Part shown: in pieces, positions 1 to 5,802 of the stretch
Position numbering within the stretch: the stretch's first letter is position 1
How the letters are laid out: each line of letters opens with the position of its first letter
Origin: Deltaproteobacteria bacterium
GTDB taxonomy: Bacteria; Desulfobacterota; Anaeroferrophillalia; Anaeroferrophillales; Tharpellaceae
Assembly (NCBI GenBank): GCA_030595135.1
Contig: JAUVDU010000125.1
Coordinates: 1 to 5,806 of the forward strand
Reading direction: 5' to 3'
Length of the DNA stretch: 5,806 bases
Notes under the pieces: generated by a model
What the model was told of the DNA's origin: nothing
The model's input: the letters and a program-made list of their open reading frames with translations, nothing else
Databases searched by the model: none
Position numbers and translations under genes: made by a program

Positions 1-491
1 GGGTCGGCAAGCTGGTGGTTGCTGATTTCGATCTGGTCGAGCCTTCCAACCTGAATCGGCAGCACTATTTTATCGATCAGATTGGGTTGCCGAAAGTGCT
101 GGCCTTGCAGGAAAGTTTACAGCGGATCAATCCCGGCGTGCAGGTTGAAACAATTCAAGAGAGAATTACTCCCGGAAATCTGCTTGACCATTTTTCCGGG
201 GTTGATGTGATGGTTGAAGCCTTTGATGCGGCTGATCAAAAAACGATGTTGATCAGCCATTTTTTACGTGATTGTCCGCAAATACCGTTAGTCGCCGCCT
301 CGGGGATGGCCGGCTATGCTCCTTCTAACAGTATCACAACGCGCAAAGTGGCTAACAATCTCTACCTCTGCGGTGACGGCGTTAGCGCAGTACTGCCGGG
401 GCAAGGTTTGATGGCACCCCGGGTCGGGATTGCGGCGCACCATCAGGCCAACGCGGTCTTAAGGTTACTGCTTGGCGAAGAGCCGGAATAA
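1..491 (+). CDS. thiF: ThiS adenylyltransferase ThiF (family 2 type), 5' end outside the window
   Basis: E1-like enzyme that activates the C-terminal glycine of the sulfur carrier ThiS with ATP, the first step of sulfur transfer into the thiazole ring of thiamine; cytoplasmic. The reading frame is open from base 3, upstream of the internal GTG at 15, and the first residues (VGKLVVADFD) lie mid-domain, so the true start and the glycine-rich nucleotide loop are off the left edge. Visible family features are DFDLVEPSNLNRQ, the ATP/Mg-binding Asp-Asn-Arg-Gln block; the GLPKV lysine; AFDAADQK, with the Mg-binding aspartate; and ASGMAGY. The two CxxC zinc pairs of E. coli-type ThiF are absent. That, with the short C-terminus, matches the shorter family 2 ThiF proteins found with ThiS/G/H in anaerobes. 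It ends at a TAA, and thiS follows after a 172-bp repeat-filled gap. A different E1-like enzyme (MoeB) is unlikely given the immediate thiS-thiG-thiH context. Confidence 0.9.
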   Translation, partial: VGKLVVADFDLVEPSNLNRQHYFIDQIGLPKVLALQESLQRINPGVQVETIQERITPGNLLDHFSGVDVMVEAFDAADQKTMLISHFLRDCPQIPLVAASGMAGYAPSNSITTRKVANNLYLCGDGVSAVLPGQGLMAPRVGIAAHHQANAVLRLLLGEEPE

Positions 492-497
492 GGAGTT

Positions 498-647
498 GAT
501 GGCGTCGTAAAAAGTTCCGATATCCTGCGTTGTTGTGGTTCTCCAGACACTCGACATACTATATGTATAGTCTCGCGCCTGGAGAACCACAACACCTTGT
601 CTATCGAAATTTTTACTTAGCCATCCCGCGACTTTTTATGAGTTCAT
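498..647. repeat. MITE-like imperfect inverted-repeat element between thiF and thiS
   Basis: Non-coding element of about 150 bp with nested inverted repeats. The inner arms, 531-546 and 579-594, are perfect 16-bp complements (tgttgtggttctccag). Outward, GATGGC plus a TAAAAA-rich block at 498-524 is imperfectly mirrored at about 602-625 (ending TAGCCATC). A third related arm (ACTTTTTATGAGTTCAT, to 647) mirrors 499-517 at 13 of 19 positions. No reading frame inside it looks like a protein. The style resembles dispersed palindromic repeats I associate with deltaproteobacterial genomes, but copy number cannot be checked here. Its right end stops directly before the thiS Shine-Dalgarno sequence. 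If transcribed it would fold into a long hairpin, which could affect mRNA stability or the thiF:thiS ratio. No target-site duplication is clear. Confidence 0.75.
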
Positions 648-648
648 T

Positions 649-653
649 AGGAG
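649..653 (+). promoter_or_regulatory. thiS ribosome binding site
   Basis: AGGAG ten bases before the ATG at 664. It supports that start and lies immediately outside the repeat element, so the insertion left thiS its own translation signal. Confidence 0.75.
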
Positions 654-663
654 TTAAAAATTT

Positions 664-864
664 ATGGATTTATGTGTCAACGGTCAGAGTAGAGAATTTC
701 CCCAACCGCTCAATGTCGAGCAGTTGCTTGAACAACTGGAGCTGAAGCCGGAGCGGGTTGTGGTTGAACTGAACCGGGAGATCTTGACTATCGACAGACA
801 TGCCGACATTCAGCTCCAGGATGGTGACACTCTGGAGCTGATCCAGTTTGTTGGCGGTGGTTGA
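664..864 (+). CDS. thiS: Sulfur carrier protein ThiS
   Basis: Ubiquitin-fold (beta-grasp) sulfur carrier of 66 residues, the normal family length. The C-terminal glycine is adenylated by ThiF and turned into a thiocarboxylate, which donates sulfur to ThiG during thiazole synthesis. The sequence shows the expected small domain (start MDLCVNGQS; LELKPERVVVELNRE in the middle; DGDTLELIQFVGGG at the end) and the essential terminal Gly-Gly. Three glycines close the protein, as in Bacillus-type ThiS. The ATG at 664 has a good AGGAG. thiG begins 37 bp after the stop, consistent with co-transcription. Size, ending and neighbours leave little doubt; MoaD and other ThiS-like carriers share the GG tail but not this setting. 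Confidence 0.95.
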   Translation: MDLCVNGQSREFPQPLNVEQLLEQLELKPERVVVELNREILTIDRHADIQLQDGDTLELIQFVGGG

Positions 865-901
865 GAGAAATTATCATTAAAACCTACGGGATATTATTAT
901 C

Positions 902-1675
902 ATGGATAAATTAATAATCGCAGGACGTTCCTTCAACTCACGGTTGCTGGTCGGTACGGGCAAATTTGCCTCGAACCAGGCGATGGTCGCGGCCATGGAG
1001 AACTCCGGTTCTGAAATCGTTACGGTTGCTCTGCGCCGGGTTGATATTGACAATCCTGCGGATTCGTTGCTTTCCCATATCGACCGGAATCGTTATCTGC
1101 TGTTACCGAACACCAGTGGGGCTCGTGATGCCGAAGAGGCGGTGCGCCTGGCCCGGCTGGCCCGGGCTGCGGGCTGTGAACCTTGGATCAAATTAGAAGT
1201 TACACCCGATCCTTACTACCTGCTTCCGGATCCGATTGAAACCCTGAAAGCGGCGGAAATTTTAGTTAAAGATGGTTTTATTGTGCTTCCCTATATGCCT
1301 GCGGATCCGGTTTTGGCCAAACATCTGGAAGAGGCTGGAGTCGCAACTTTGATGCCGCTCGGAGCGCCGATCGGCACTAATCGGGGGGTTCGCACTCGTG
1401 ATCTCATTGCTATTATCATTGAGCAGGCGACGGTGCCGGTGGTTGTTGATGCCGGTCTCGGAGCCCCCTCCCACGCGGCCGAAGCGATGGAGATGGGGGC
1501 GGATGCGGTTTTAGTAAATACCGCACTTGCTGATACTCCCGATCCGGCGGCTATGGCCCGGGCTTTCTGCAAAGGGGTTGAAGCCGGGCGTGAAGCCTAT
1601 CTCGCCGGGCTCGGGCCGCAGCGACAAAAAGCTGAAGCCTCCAGCCCTTTGACCGGTTTTTTAAGGAACAACTGA
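902..1675 (+). CDS. thiG: Thiazole synthase ThiG
   Basis: Cytoplasmic TIM-barrel enzyme, 257 residues (normal length). It joins 1-deoxy-D-xylulose 5-phosphate, dehydroglycine from ThiH and sulfur from ThiS thiocarboxylate into the thiazole phosphate precursor of thiamine. Family marks are: N-terminal LLVGTGKF (residues 15-22); VALRRVDI (43-50); WIKLEV (95-100), with Lys97 as the expected Schiff-base lysine and Glu99 nearby; the GFIVLPY strand (125-131); MPLGAPIG (151-158); VVDAGLG (181-187), with Asp183; and the phosphate-loop region VLVNTALA (203-210). The start at 902 matches the conserved N-terminus. Its ribosome site is weak (GGGA at 888-891), which may couple its translation to thiS. The stop overlaps the thiH start by one base, a tight operon arrangement. 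Confidence 0.97.
   Translation: MDKLIIAGRSFNSRLLVGTGKFASNQAMVAAMENSGSEIVTVALRRVDIDNPADSLLSHIDRNRYLLLPNTSGARDAEEAVRLARLARAAGCEPWIKLEVTPDPYYLLPDPIETLKAAEILVKDGFIVLPYMPADPVLAKHLEEAGVATLMPLGAPIGTNRGVRTRDLIAIIIEQATVPVVVDAGLGAPSHAAEAMEMGADAVLVNTALADTPDPAAMARAFCKGVEAGREAYLAGLGPQRQKAEASSPLTGFLRNN
1663..1667 (+). promoter_or_regulatory. thiH ribosome binding site inside the thiG 3' end
   Basis: AAGGA lies seven bases before the thiH ATG and within the last thiG codons. With the TGATG stop/start overlap it suggests translational coupling of the two genes. Confidence 0.65.
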
Positions 1676-2799
1676 TGAGTTTTTTGTCACAACTTCAACA
1701 ATATCCACAAGCCCGATTGCGCGAGCAAATCCTTTCCGCAACCACGTCGCAAATTGACCAGGCCTTGCGGCGGCAACGGTTAAGTCTGGAGGATTTTGCC
1801 TGCCTGCTTTCACCGCAGGTCAACGATGACCAGCTTGAGCAGATGGCAAACCTGGCGCATCGTATCACGAGTCAGCGTTTTGGCCGTATTATCCAACTTT
1901 ATGCACCGCTCTATCTCTCGAATGAATGTTGCAACGGCTGCAAGTATTGCGGTTTTAACGCCGACAATGATCTACCTCGCAAAACCTTATCGTTAGATGA
2001 AATCGAAAAGGATGCGAAAGTCCTGCGCAAACAGGGCTTTCGCCACCTTCTGCTCTTGACCGGAGAGGCCCCGAAAGTGGCCGGAATTGATTTTCTGGAA
2101 GCGGCAATCAAGCGGATTAAACCGCTTTGCGGATCAATTTCAATCGAAGTTTTTCCCATGGATACGGACGGTTACATACGGATGGTGGCGGCCGGAGTCG
2201 ATGGTTTGACTGTTTATCAGGAAACTTATGATGCCGAGCTTTATCGCGAACTGCATCCCTACGGGCCGAAAAGTAATTACAACTTTCGCCTGGAGGCTCC
2301 GGAAGCTGCCGGCGTTGCCGGATTGCGGCGGATTGGGGTCGGGGCGCTGCTCGGGTTGGGAGATTGTCTGACCGATGTCTTTTACACTGGTTTGCATGCT
2401 CTCTATCTGGCCCGACGTTTCTGGCGCACCCAGGTTACGATCTCTTTTCCCCGGTTGCGTCCGGCGGAAGGAGGTTTTCAGCCGCGCAGCCTTGTTTCCG
2501 ACCGGCAGCTGACCCAATTTATTTGTGCCTTGCGGCTTCTGATTCACGATGCCGGGCTGATTCTTTCAACCCGCGAAAGTGCCGAGCTGCGCGACAACCT
2601 GCTGCCGCTGGGAATCACTCAGATGAGCGCCGGTTCCTGCACCGCCCCCGGCGGTTATAGTGACAATAGTAACGAAGGCGAACAATTTTCGATCAGCGAT
2701 CACCGGAGCCCGGCCGAGTTGGCTGAATTACTTGCCGCTCGCGGCTATGAAGCGGTCTGGAAGGATTGGGATAACGCCTTCCTCGAACAAGCTTCTTAA
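1675..2799 (+). CDS. thiH: 2-iminoacetate synthase ThiH (tyrosine lyase, radical SAM)
   Basis: Oxygen-sensitive radical-SAM enzyme, 374 residues (normal length). It cleaves tyrosine to p-cresol and dehydroglycine (2-iminoacetate), the latter used by ThiG. The [4Fe-4S]/SAM motif CX3CX2C is Cys85, Cys89 and Cys92 within NECCNGCKYCGF; an extra cysteine at 86 is present. Other ThiH/biotin-synthase-like signatures are YLSN before the cluster, LLLLTGEAP (125-133), the QETYD block (182-186), LHPYGPKSNY (193-202), ISFPRLRPA (256-264), LSTRESAELRD (297-307), MSAGS (317-321), and the terminal EAVWKDWD (359-366), which is typical of ThiH. The ATG at 1675 overlaps the thiG TGA and has AAGGA upstream. Use of ThiH instead of ThiO fits an anaerobic or facultative lifestyle. 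No clear GC-rich terminator follows, only a T-run at 2803-2810. Confidence 0.96.
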   Translation: MSFLSQLQQYPQARLREQILSATTSQIDQALRRQRLSLEDFACLLSPQVNDDQLEQMANLAHRITSQRFGRIIQLYAPLYLSNECCNGCKYCGFNADNDLPRKTLSLDEIEKDAKVLRKQGFRHLLLLTGEAPKVAGIDFLEAAIKRIKPLCGSISIEVFPMDTDGYIRMVAAGVDGLTVYQETYDAELYRELHPYGPKSNYNFRLEAPEAAGVAGLRRIGVGALLGLGDCLTDVFYTGLHALYLARRFWRTQVTISFPRLRPAEGGFQPRSLVSDRQLTQFICALRLLIHDAGLILSTRESAELRDNLLPLGITQMSAGSCTAPGGYSDNSNEGEQFSISDHRSPAELAELLAARGYEAVWKDWDNAFLEQAS

Positions 2800-2820
2800 A
2801 AGTTTTTTTTAAACGAAAAG

Positions 2821-2834
2821 GGTAACTATTCAGC
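2821..2834. repeat. Left copy of a 14-bp inverted repeat bracketing the signalling segment
   Basis: GGTAACTATTCAGC, the exact reverse complement of 5554-5567. Extending inwards, two of the next three bases also match (16 of 17), and a GTCT/AGAC pair lies just beyond. It could be the end of an old mobile element or a dispersed repeat; no transposase is present. Confidence 0.55.
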
Positions 2835-2890
2835 TTGGAGACTGCCTGAACGCCCGATGGTGGTTTAAATCTCAACAGGATGCTAAACAG

Positions 2891-2921
2891 TTCCAAGTAA
2901 CGATACAGCAGTTACTTGGAA
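2891..2921. promoter_or_regulatory. Perfect 11-bp inverted repeat (hairpin or operator) in the leader of the REC-SBP-CheW gene
   Basis: Arms TTCCAAGTAAC (2891-2901) and GTTACTTGGAA (2911-2921) are perfect complements separated by nine bases. It lies 31 bp before the downstream ATG and upstream of its AAGGAG. No T-run follows, so it does not look like an intrinsic terminator. It could be a protein-binding operator or a 5' UTR stem-loop. The rest of the 2800-2952 gap shows only a T-run near the thiH stop, the 14-bp repeat copy and no clear promoter. Confidence 0.6.
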
Positions 2922-2938
2922 GTTACGCAAAAAGTAAA

Positions 2939-2944
2939 AAGGAG
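2939..2944 (+). promoter_or_regulatory. Ribosome binding site of the REC-SBP-CheW gene
   Basis: AAGGAG eight bases before the ATG at 2953, a strong site that fixes the start of the receiver domain. Confidence 0.8.
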
Positions 2945-2952
2945 ATAACATT

Positions 2953-4878
2953 ATGGCCGTTGACCCGGGAATAAAAATTTTGCTGGTCGAAGATGCCGGT
3001 ACTATGCGGAAGATGGAAGTTCGCATTTTAAATCAGTTGGGTTTCTCTAATGTTGTCGAGGCTGTAGATGGGAAGGATGCGGTTGAAAAACTGGAGCAGG
3101 AAGCGGGGATTCAACTGGTTATCAGTGATTGGGCGATGCCGGAGATGGACGGTCATGAACTGTTGTGCTGGATGCGGAGCCAGGCGTCGTTTAAAGATAT
3201 TCCTTTTCTCATGGCCACTGGCCACGGTGATAAGGCATACACAGCCCAGGCCCTGGAAAGCGGGGCTAACGGGGTAGTGCCCAAGCCTTTTAGCCCGGAC
3301 GAATTGCGTATCCATATTGACAAGACGTTCGGTATAGAGGAAGAACCAGCCCCTACGCTTGAAACTCGTCCGAAAATCAGTGCTGCCGGTAAAGTGCATC
3401 TGAAAATGGCCCACATTCAAATTACCGACCATCTTACACTCGGGGTTGCGCAACACCTGATCAAAACGGGAAAGAGCTCGCCTGAGCATTTCGATCTTGA
3501 GACTTTGTGTATGTCGAGTTGGAATCCGGTTCAGGCCGCTCTCGAAAACGGAGAAGTTGACGGTGCTTTTATTTTAGCCCCGATGGCGATGGATCTTTTC
3601 GGCTATGGGGTGCCGATTCGCATGGTTTTACTGGCCCACCGCAACGGCAGTATTATGGTGCGCAATAAAGCGATTAAATACAATAAACCCTACCAGCAGT
3701 TTTTCAAGCACAAAGCCTTTTTTATACCCCATAAAATGTCGATCCATAATATGCTCAGCCATATGTATTTCACCCAGATGGGGTTGCGGCCCGGCGTCGC
3801 CGGTAATGAAGCGGTTAATGTGCTCTTTGATGTGGTGCCGCCGGTGCAGATGCCGAATTTTCTGTCCGAGAATATTGACTCCAGCGGTTTTATGGTGGCT
3901 GAGCCGATCGGCTCCCGGTCGATTGCCGCTGGAATTGCCGAACGCCAACTTCTATCGAGCGAACTTTGGGACAATCATCCTTGTTGTGTGGCGGTTTTTC
4001 GTCAAGATTTTATTGATGAGTACCCAGACGCGGTGCAGGAGTGTGTCAATCTGCTGGTTGAGTCCGGTAAGTTTATCCGGGACAACGTGGATACTGCTGC
4101 GCAGATTGCGGTCGGTTTTCTAGATCCCAAGAAAGAGCTCGGGCTTAAAGAGGCAGTTCTTAAAAACGTACTTTCCGATCCCAAAGGGATCAAGACCGAC
4201 AATCTCTATCCCGTCATCGAGGAACTCAATACTATTCAGGAGTACATGACCTCTAAGATGGGGGTCGGACGAATTATTGATCTGCATAAATTTGTCGACA
4301 TGAGATTTGCCGATATTGCCTGCAAAGATGATCTTAAGGCCCGGGCTGCGGAGGAAGGCGCGAGTGTCGGGGCTCAGCGTTTGCCTGCGTTTGAGTCCGA
4401 TGGCGCCAAAAAAGTTCGCGAAGGGAAATACCTGACCTTCGATCTCGGGGATGAATGTTATGGCATTAATATTATGGATATTCGGGAGATTGTCGGGTTG
4501 TTGCCGATTACGCAACTGCCGCAAATGCCTGCCGCCTTTAAGGGGGTGGTTAAGCTTCGAGATAAAGTTATTCCGGTGATGGACATGCGGAAAAAATTTG
4601 GTTTGGAAGAGATGGCTTACCACGCTCGCACCTGTATCATCATCATTGAAGTATCCGGTCTTTCCGGCTCAACTCTGATGGGAGGCATCGTCGATTCCGT
4701 CTCTGAAGTGCGTCAGATTATGGAGAAGGATATTGAAGATCCGCCCAAAATCGGCGCTAGTCGTGAAGGCGGGTTTATTCTCGGTATAGCTAAAACGGGA
4801 AAAAAAGTGACTATTCTCTTAGAGATCGACCGGATTCTGCATGCTCAAGAGGTTGTTCAGCTGGCTCAGACGGGGTGA
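2953..4878 (+). CDS. Three-domain signalling protein: CheY-like receiver, NrtA/CmpA-like binding-protein domain, CheW domain
   Basis: A 641-residue protein of unusual architecture. Residues ~7-127 are a CheY-like receiver: acidic pair Glu13/Asp14, phospho-acceptor Asp59 in SDWAMPEMDG, Thr89 and Lys111 in PKPF; the position of CheY Tyr106 is Val108. After an acidic/proline linker (~128-146), residues ~147-455 resemble the nitrate/bicarbonate/sulfonate-type ABC solute-binding family (NrtA/CmpA, NMT1-like): an LTLGVAQHL opening, NGEVDGAFILAPMAM (199-213), PPVQMPNF (296-303), MVAEPIG (314-320), and ELWDNHP (337-343). Residues ~488-635 are a CheW domain: YLTFDLGDECYGI, GVVKLRDKVIPVMDMR (531-546), GGIVDSVSEV (577-586) and a final helix. 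There is no signal peptide or membrane segment, so the binding domain should be cytoplasmic. CheV joins CheW and receiver domains in the opposite order without a binding domain. Inference: it docks on a CheA/receptor array and passes on ligand and phosphorylation state. The ligand is unknown. Confidence 0.88.
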   Translation: MAVDPGIKILLVEDAGTMRKMEVRILNQLGFSNVVEAVDGKDAVEKLEQEAGIQLVISDWAMPEMDGHELLCWMRSQASFKDIPFLMATGHGDKAYTAQALESGANGVVPKPFSPDELRIHIDKTFGIEEEPAPTLETRPKISAAGKVHLKMAHIQITDHLTLGVAQHLIKTGKSSPEHFDLETLCMSSWNPVQAALENGEVDGAFILAPMAMDLFGYGVPIRMVLLAHRNGSIMVRNKAIKYNKPYQQFFKHKAFFIPHKMSIHNMLSHMYFTQMGLRPGVAGNEAVNVLFDVVPPVQMPNFLSENIDSSGFMVAEPIGSRSIAAGIAERQLLSSELWDNHPCCVAVFRQDFIDEYPDAVQECVNLLVESGKFIRDNVDTAAQIAVGFLDPKKELGLKEAVLKNVLSDPKGIKTDNLYPVIEELNTIQEYMTSKMGVGRIIDLHKFVDMRFADIACKDDLKARAAEEGASVGAQRLPAFESDGAKKVREGKYLTFDLGDECYGINIMDIREIVGLLPITQLPQMPAAFKGVVKLRDKVIPVMDMRKKFGLEEMAYHARTCIIIIEVSGLSGSTLMGGIVDSVSEVRQIMEKDIEDPPKIGASREGGFILGIAKTGKKVTILLEIDRILHAQEVVQLAQTG

Positions 4879-4943
4879 TGGCAGTTGAAAATCTTGTTCA
4901 ATAAGAAAATATTCAAAAGTGAAGCACCTCTCTGGAGCTTGCT

Positions 4944-5492
4944 GTGATACGGATCGCTCTGTTTATTCTCTGCACCATTTTTTTTGTTTGTTTCTCTAGG
5001 CGGGCTTTAGGTAATCCGGGAAGTCACGGTTTTTATCGATTCTTTGTTTTTGAAGGGCTTCTCCTTTTGGTTTTACTGAATCATCCCTATTGGTTTAGAG
5101 AGCCATTTTCACCGTTGCATCTTGTTTCCTGGTTTTTTTTAGGCGTTTCAATCTTTTTTGTTATCCAGTCTTTTGCACTGCTTAAGCAGCGTGGCGGTCA
5201 TTCTGAAAGGGAGGAGATGCCGGAGAACCACTCGTTTGAAAATACCGTCCGGGTTGTGGAAGAGGGGCTTTATCGTTATATTCGACATCCGATGTATGCA
5301 TCTTTGCTTTTTTTGGGGTGGGGTGCTTTCTTTAAACATATTACGTTGTTAAATATTGCTCTGATTATTTTAGTGAGTGCCTTTCTGGTGGTGGTGGCAA
5401 AGGTGGAAGAACGCGAAAACATCCAATTTTTTGGTTTAGACTATGCCGATTATATGCAACGGACGAAGATGTTTATTCCCTGGTTACTGTAA
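4944..5492 (+). CDS. Integral membrane methyltransferase-like protein (ICMT/PEMT family)
   Basis: Hydrophobic protein of 182 residues with membrane segments at roughly 3-18, 31-48, 60-80 and 118-152 (the last probably two helices). The C-terminal half carries the SAM-binding signature of isoprenylcysteine carboxyl methyltransferase / phospholipid N-methyltransferase-like proteins: GLYRYIRHPMY (108-118), then a Glu-Glu pair at 155-156, and the closing pattern DYADYMQRTKMFIPWL. Bacterial members of this group are mostly uncharacterised, and the substrate (lipid, small molecule or protein) cannot be told here. The start is a GTG with TGGAG six bases upstream (4933-4937). An earlier start would not add hydrophobic sequence that is needed. 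It lies 65 bp after the REC-SBP-CheW gene on the same strand with no obvious terminator between, so the two may be co-transcribed. A functional link is unproven. Confidence 0.82.
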   Translation: MIRIALFILCTIFFVCFSRRALGNPGSHGFYRFFVFEGLLLLVLLNHPYWFREPFSPLHLVSWFFLGVSIFFVIQSFALLKQRGGHSEREEMPENHSFENTVRVVEEGLYRYIRHPMYASLLFLGWGAFFKHITLLNIALIILVSAFLVVVAKVEERENIQFFGLDYADYMQRTKMFIPWLL

Positions 5493-5553
5493 AACCAACT
5501 GCGGCACCCTCTGAAAAAGTAATTTTCTGTCAGTTTCCTTCCTGTCTACTCAC

Positions 5554-5567
5554 GCTGAATAGTTACC
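5554..5567. repeat. Right copy of a 14-bp inverted repeat bracketing the signalling segment
   Basis: GCTGAATAGTTACC, the exact reverse complement of 2821-2834. It lies 62 bp after the methyltransferase-like gene. The two copies face each other across 2.7 kb that contains only that gene and the REC-SBP-CheW gene. Confidence 0.55.
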
Positions 5568-5586
5568 ATTGAAATTTAATTCCTGA

Positions 5587-5614
5587 TTGTTTAATATGAA
5601 TATTATGTTATAAG
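5587..5614 (+). promoter_or_regulatory. Possible sigma-70 type promoter upstream of the flavodoxin-like fragment
   Basis: TTGTTT (5587-5592) and TATAAG (5609-5614) are separated by 16 bp in an AT-rich stretch about 70 bp before the ATG at 5686. The match to consensus is moderate and AT-rich DNA gives such hits by chance, so this is only a candidate. The rest of the 5493-5685 gap shows the 14-bp repeat copy and no convincing terminator. Confidence 0.3.
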
Positions 5615-5685
5615 CTTTAGGTTTTTCTAGGTTAAGGGTTCAGGTAAAAAACAGATTCATAGGATCGGCGGTGGTAGAAAGTTTC

Positions 5686-5802
5686 ATGAAAAAAGTTTTA
5701 GTGCTCTATTATTCGCAAAGTGGGCAGCTTAAAAAGGTTATGGATCGTATTGTTGGACGAAGCCGCTATCGCGACAGGCAAAAACCCGCCTCTTACTGGT
5801 AG
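5686..5802 (+). pseudogene. Flavodoxin-fold N-terminal fragment, apparently truncated
   Basis: A 38-codon frame starting MKKVLVLYYSQSGQLKKVMD and stopping at TAG 5800-5802. The first ~23 residues have the beta strand plus phosphate-binding loop (YYSQSGQ) of flavodoxin-like proteins. The closest remembered type is the flavodoxin-like protein annotated as dialkylresorcinol condensing enzyme (DarA-like). After Ile22-Val23 the sequence turns into a basic, non-flavodoxin tail (GRSRYRDRQ...) and stops, far short of a flavodoxin domain of about 140 residues or more. It may therefore be a decayed gene, a deletion junction or a sequence error; the window ends four bases after the stop. The ATG has only a weak upstream purine stretch; an in-frame GTG at 5671 with AGGA before it is an alternative start. 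Confidence 0.45.

Noticed and set aside
492..663. TPP riboswitch or other leader RNA before thiS
   Set aside because: No thi-box-like conserved elements were seen; the gap is explained by the inverted-repeat element. A riboswitch, if present, would lie upstream of thiF outside the window.
530..745. 71-codon + strand frame spanning the thiF-thiS gap
   Set aside because: It runs through the inverted-repeat element and into thiS in another frame; the protein has no recognisable pattern and no ribosome site.
2140..2547. 135-codon minus-strand frame opposite thiH
   Set aside because: It is a shadow of the thiH coding sequence, which carries all family motifs.
2797..2815. Intrinsic terminator after thiH
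   Set aside because: There is an 8-T run but only a weak A-T pairing before it and no GC stem, so it cannot be called with confidence.
2835..2852. Sigma-54 promoter (TTGGAG...CTGAA) in the leader of the fusion gene
   Set aside because: The spacing does not place GC at the -12 position relative to the GG, so the consensus fails.
3028..3489. 153-codon minus-strand frame opposite the receiver domain
   Set aside because: It is antisense to a well-supported gene with intact receiver motifs; the translation has no family signature.
3605..4123. 172-codon + strand alternate frame inside the binding-protein domain
   Set aside because: It is an out-of-frame shadow rich in Cys, Arg and Trp with no domain pattern.
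4120..4623. 167-codon minus-strand frame opposite the CheW half
   Set aside because: It is antisense to the CheW domain region; no independent start signal or motif.
5505..5545. Terminator after the methyltransferase-like gene
   Set aside because: Only a short A/T-rich pairing (GAAAA/TTTTC) is seen, with no GC stem or T-run.
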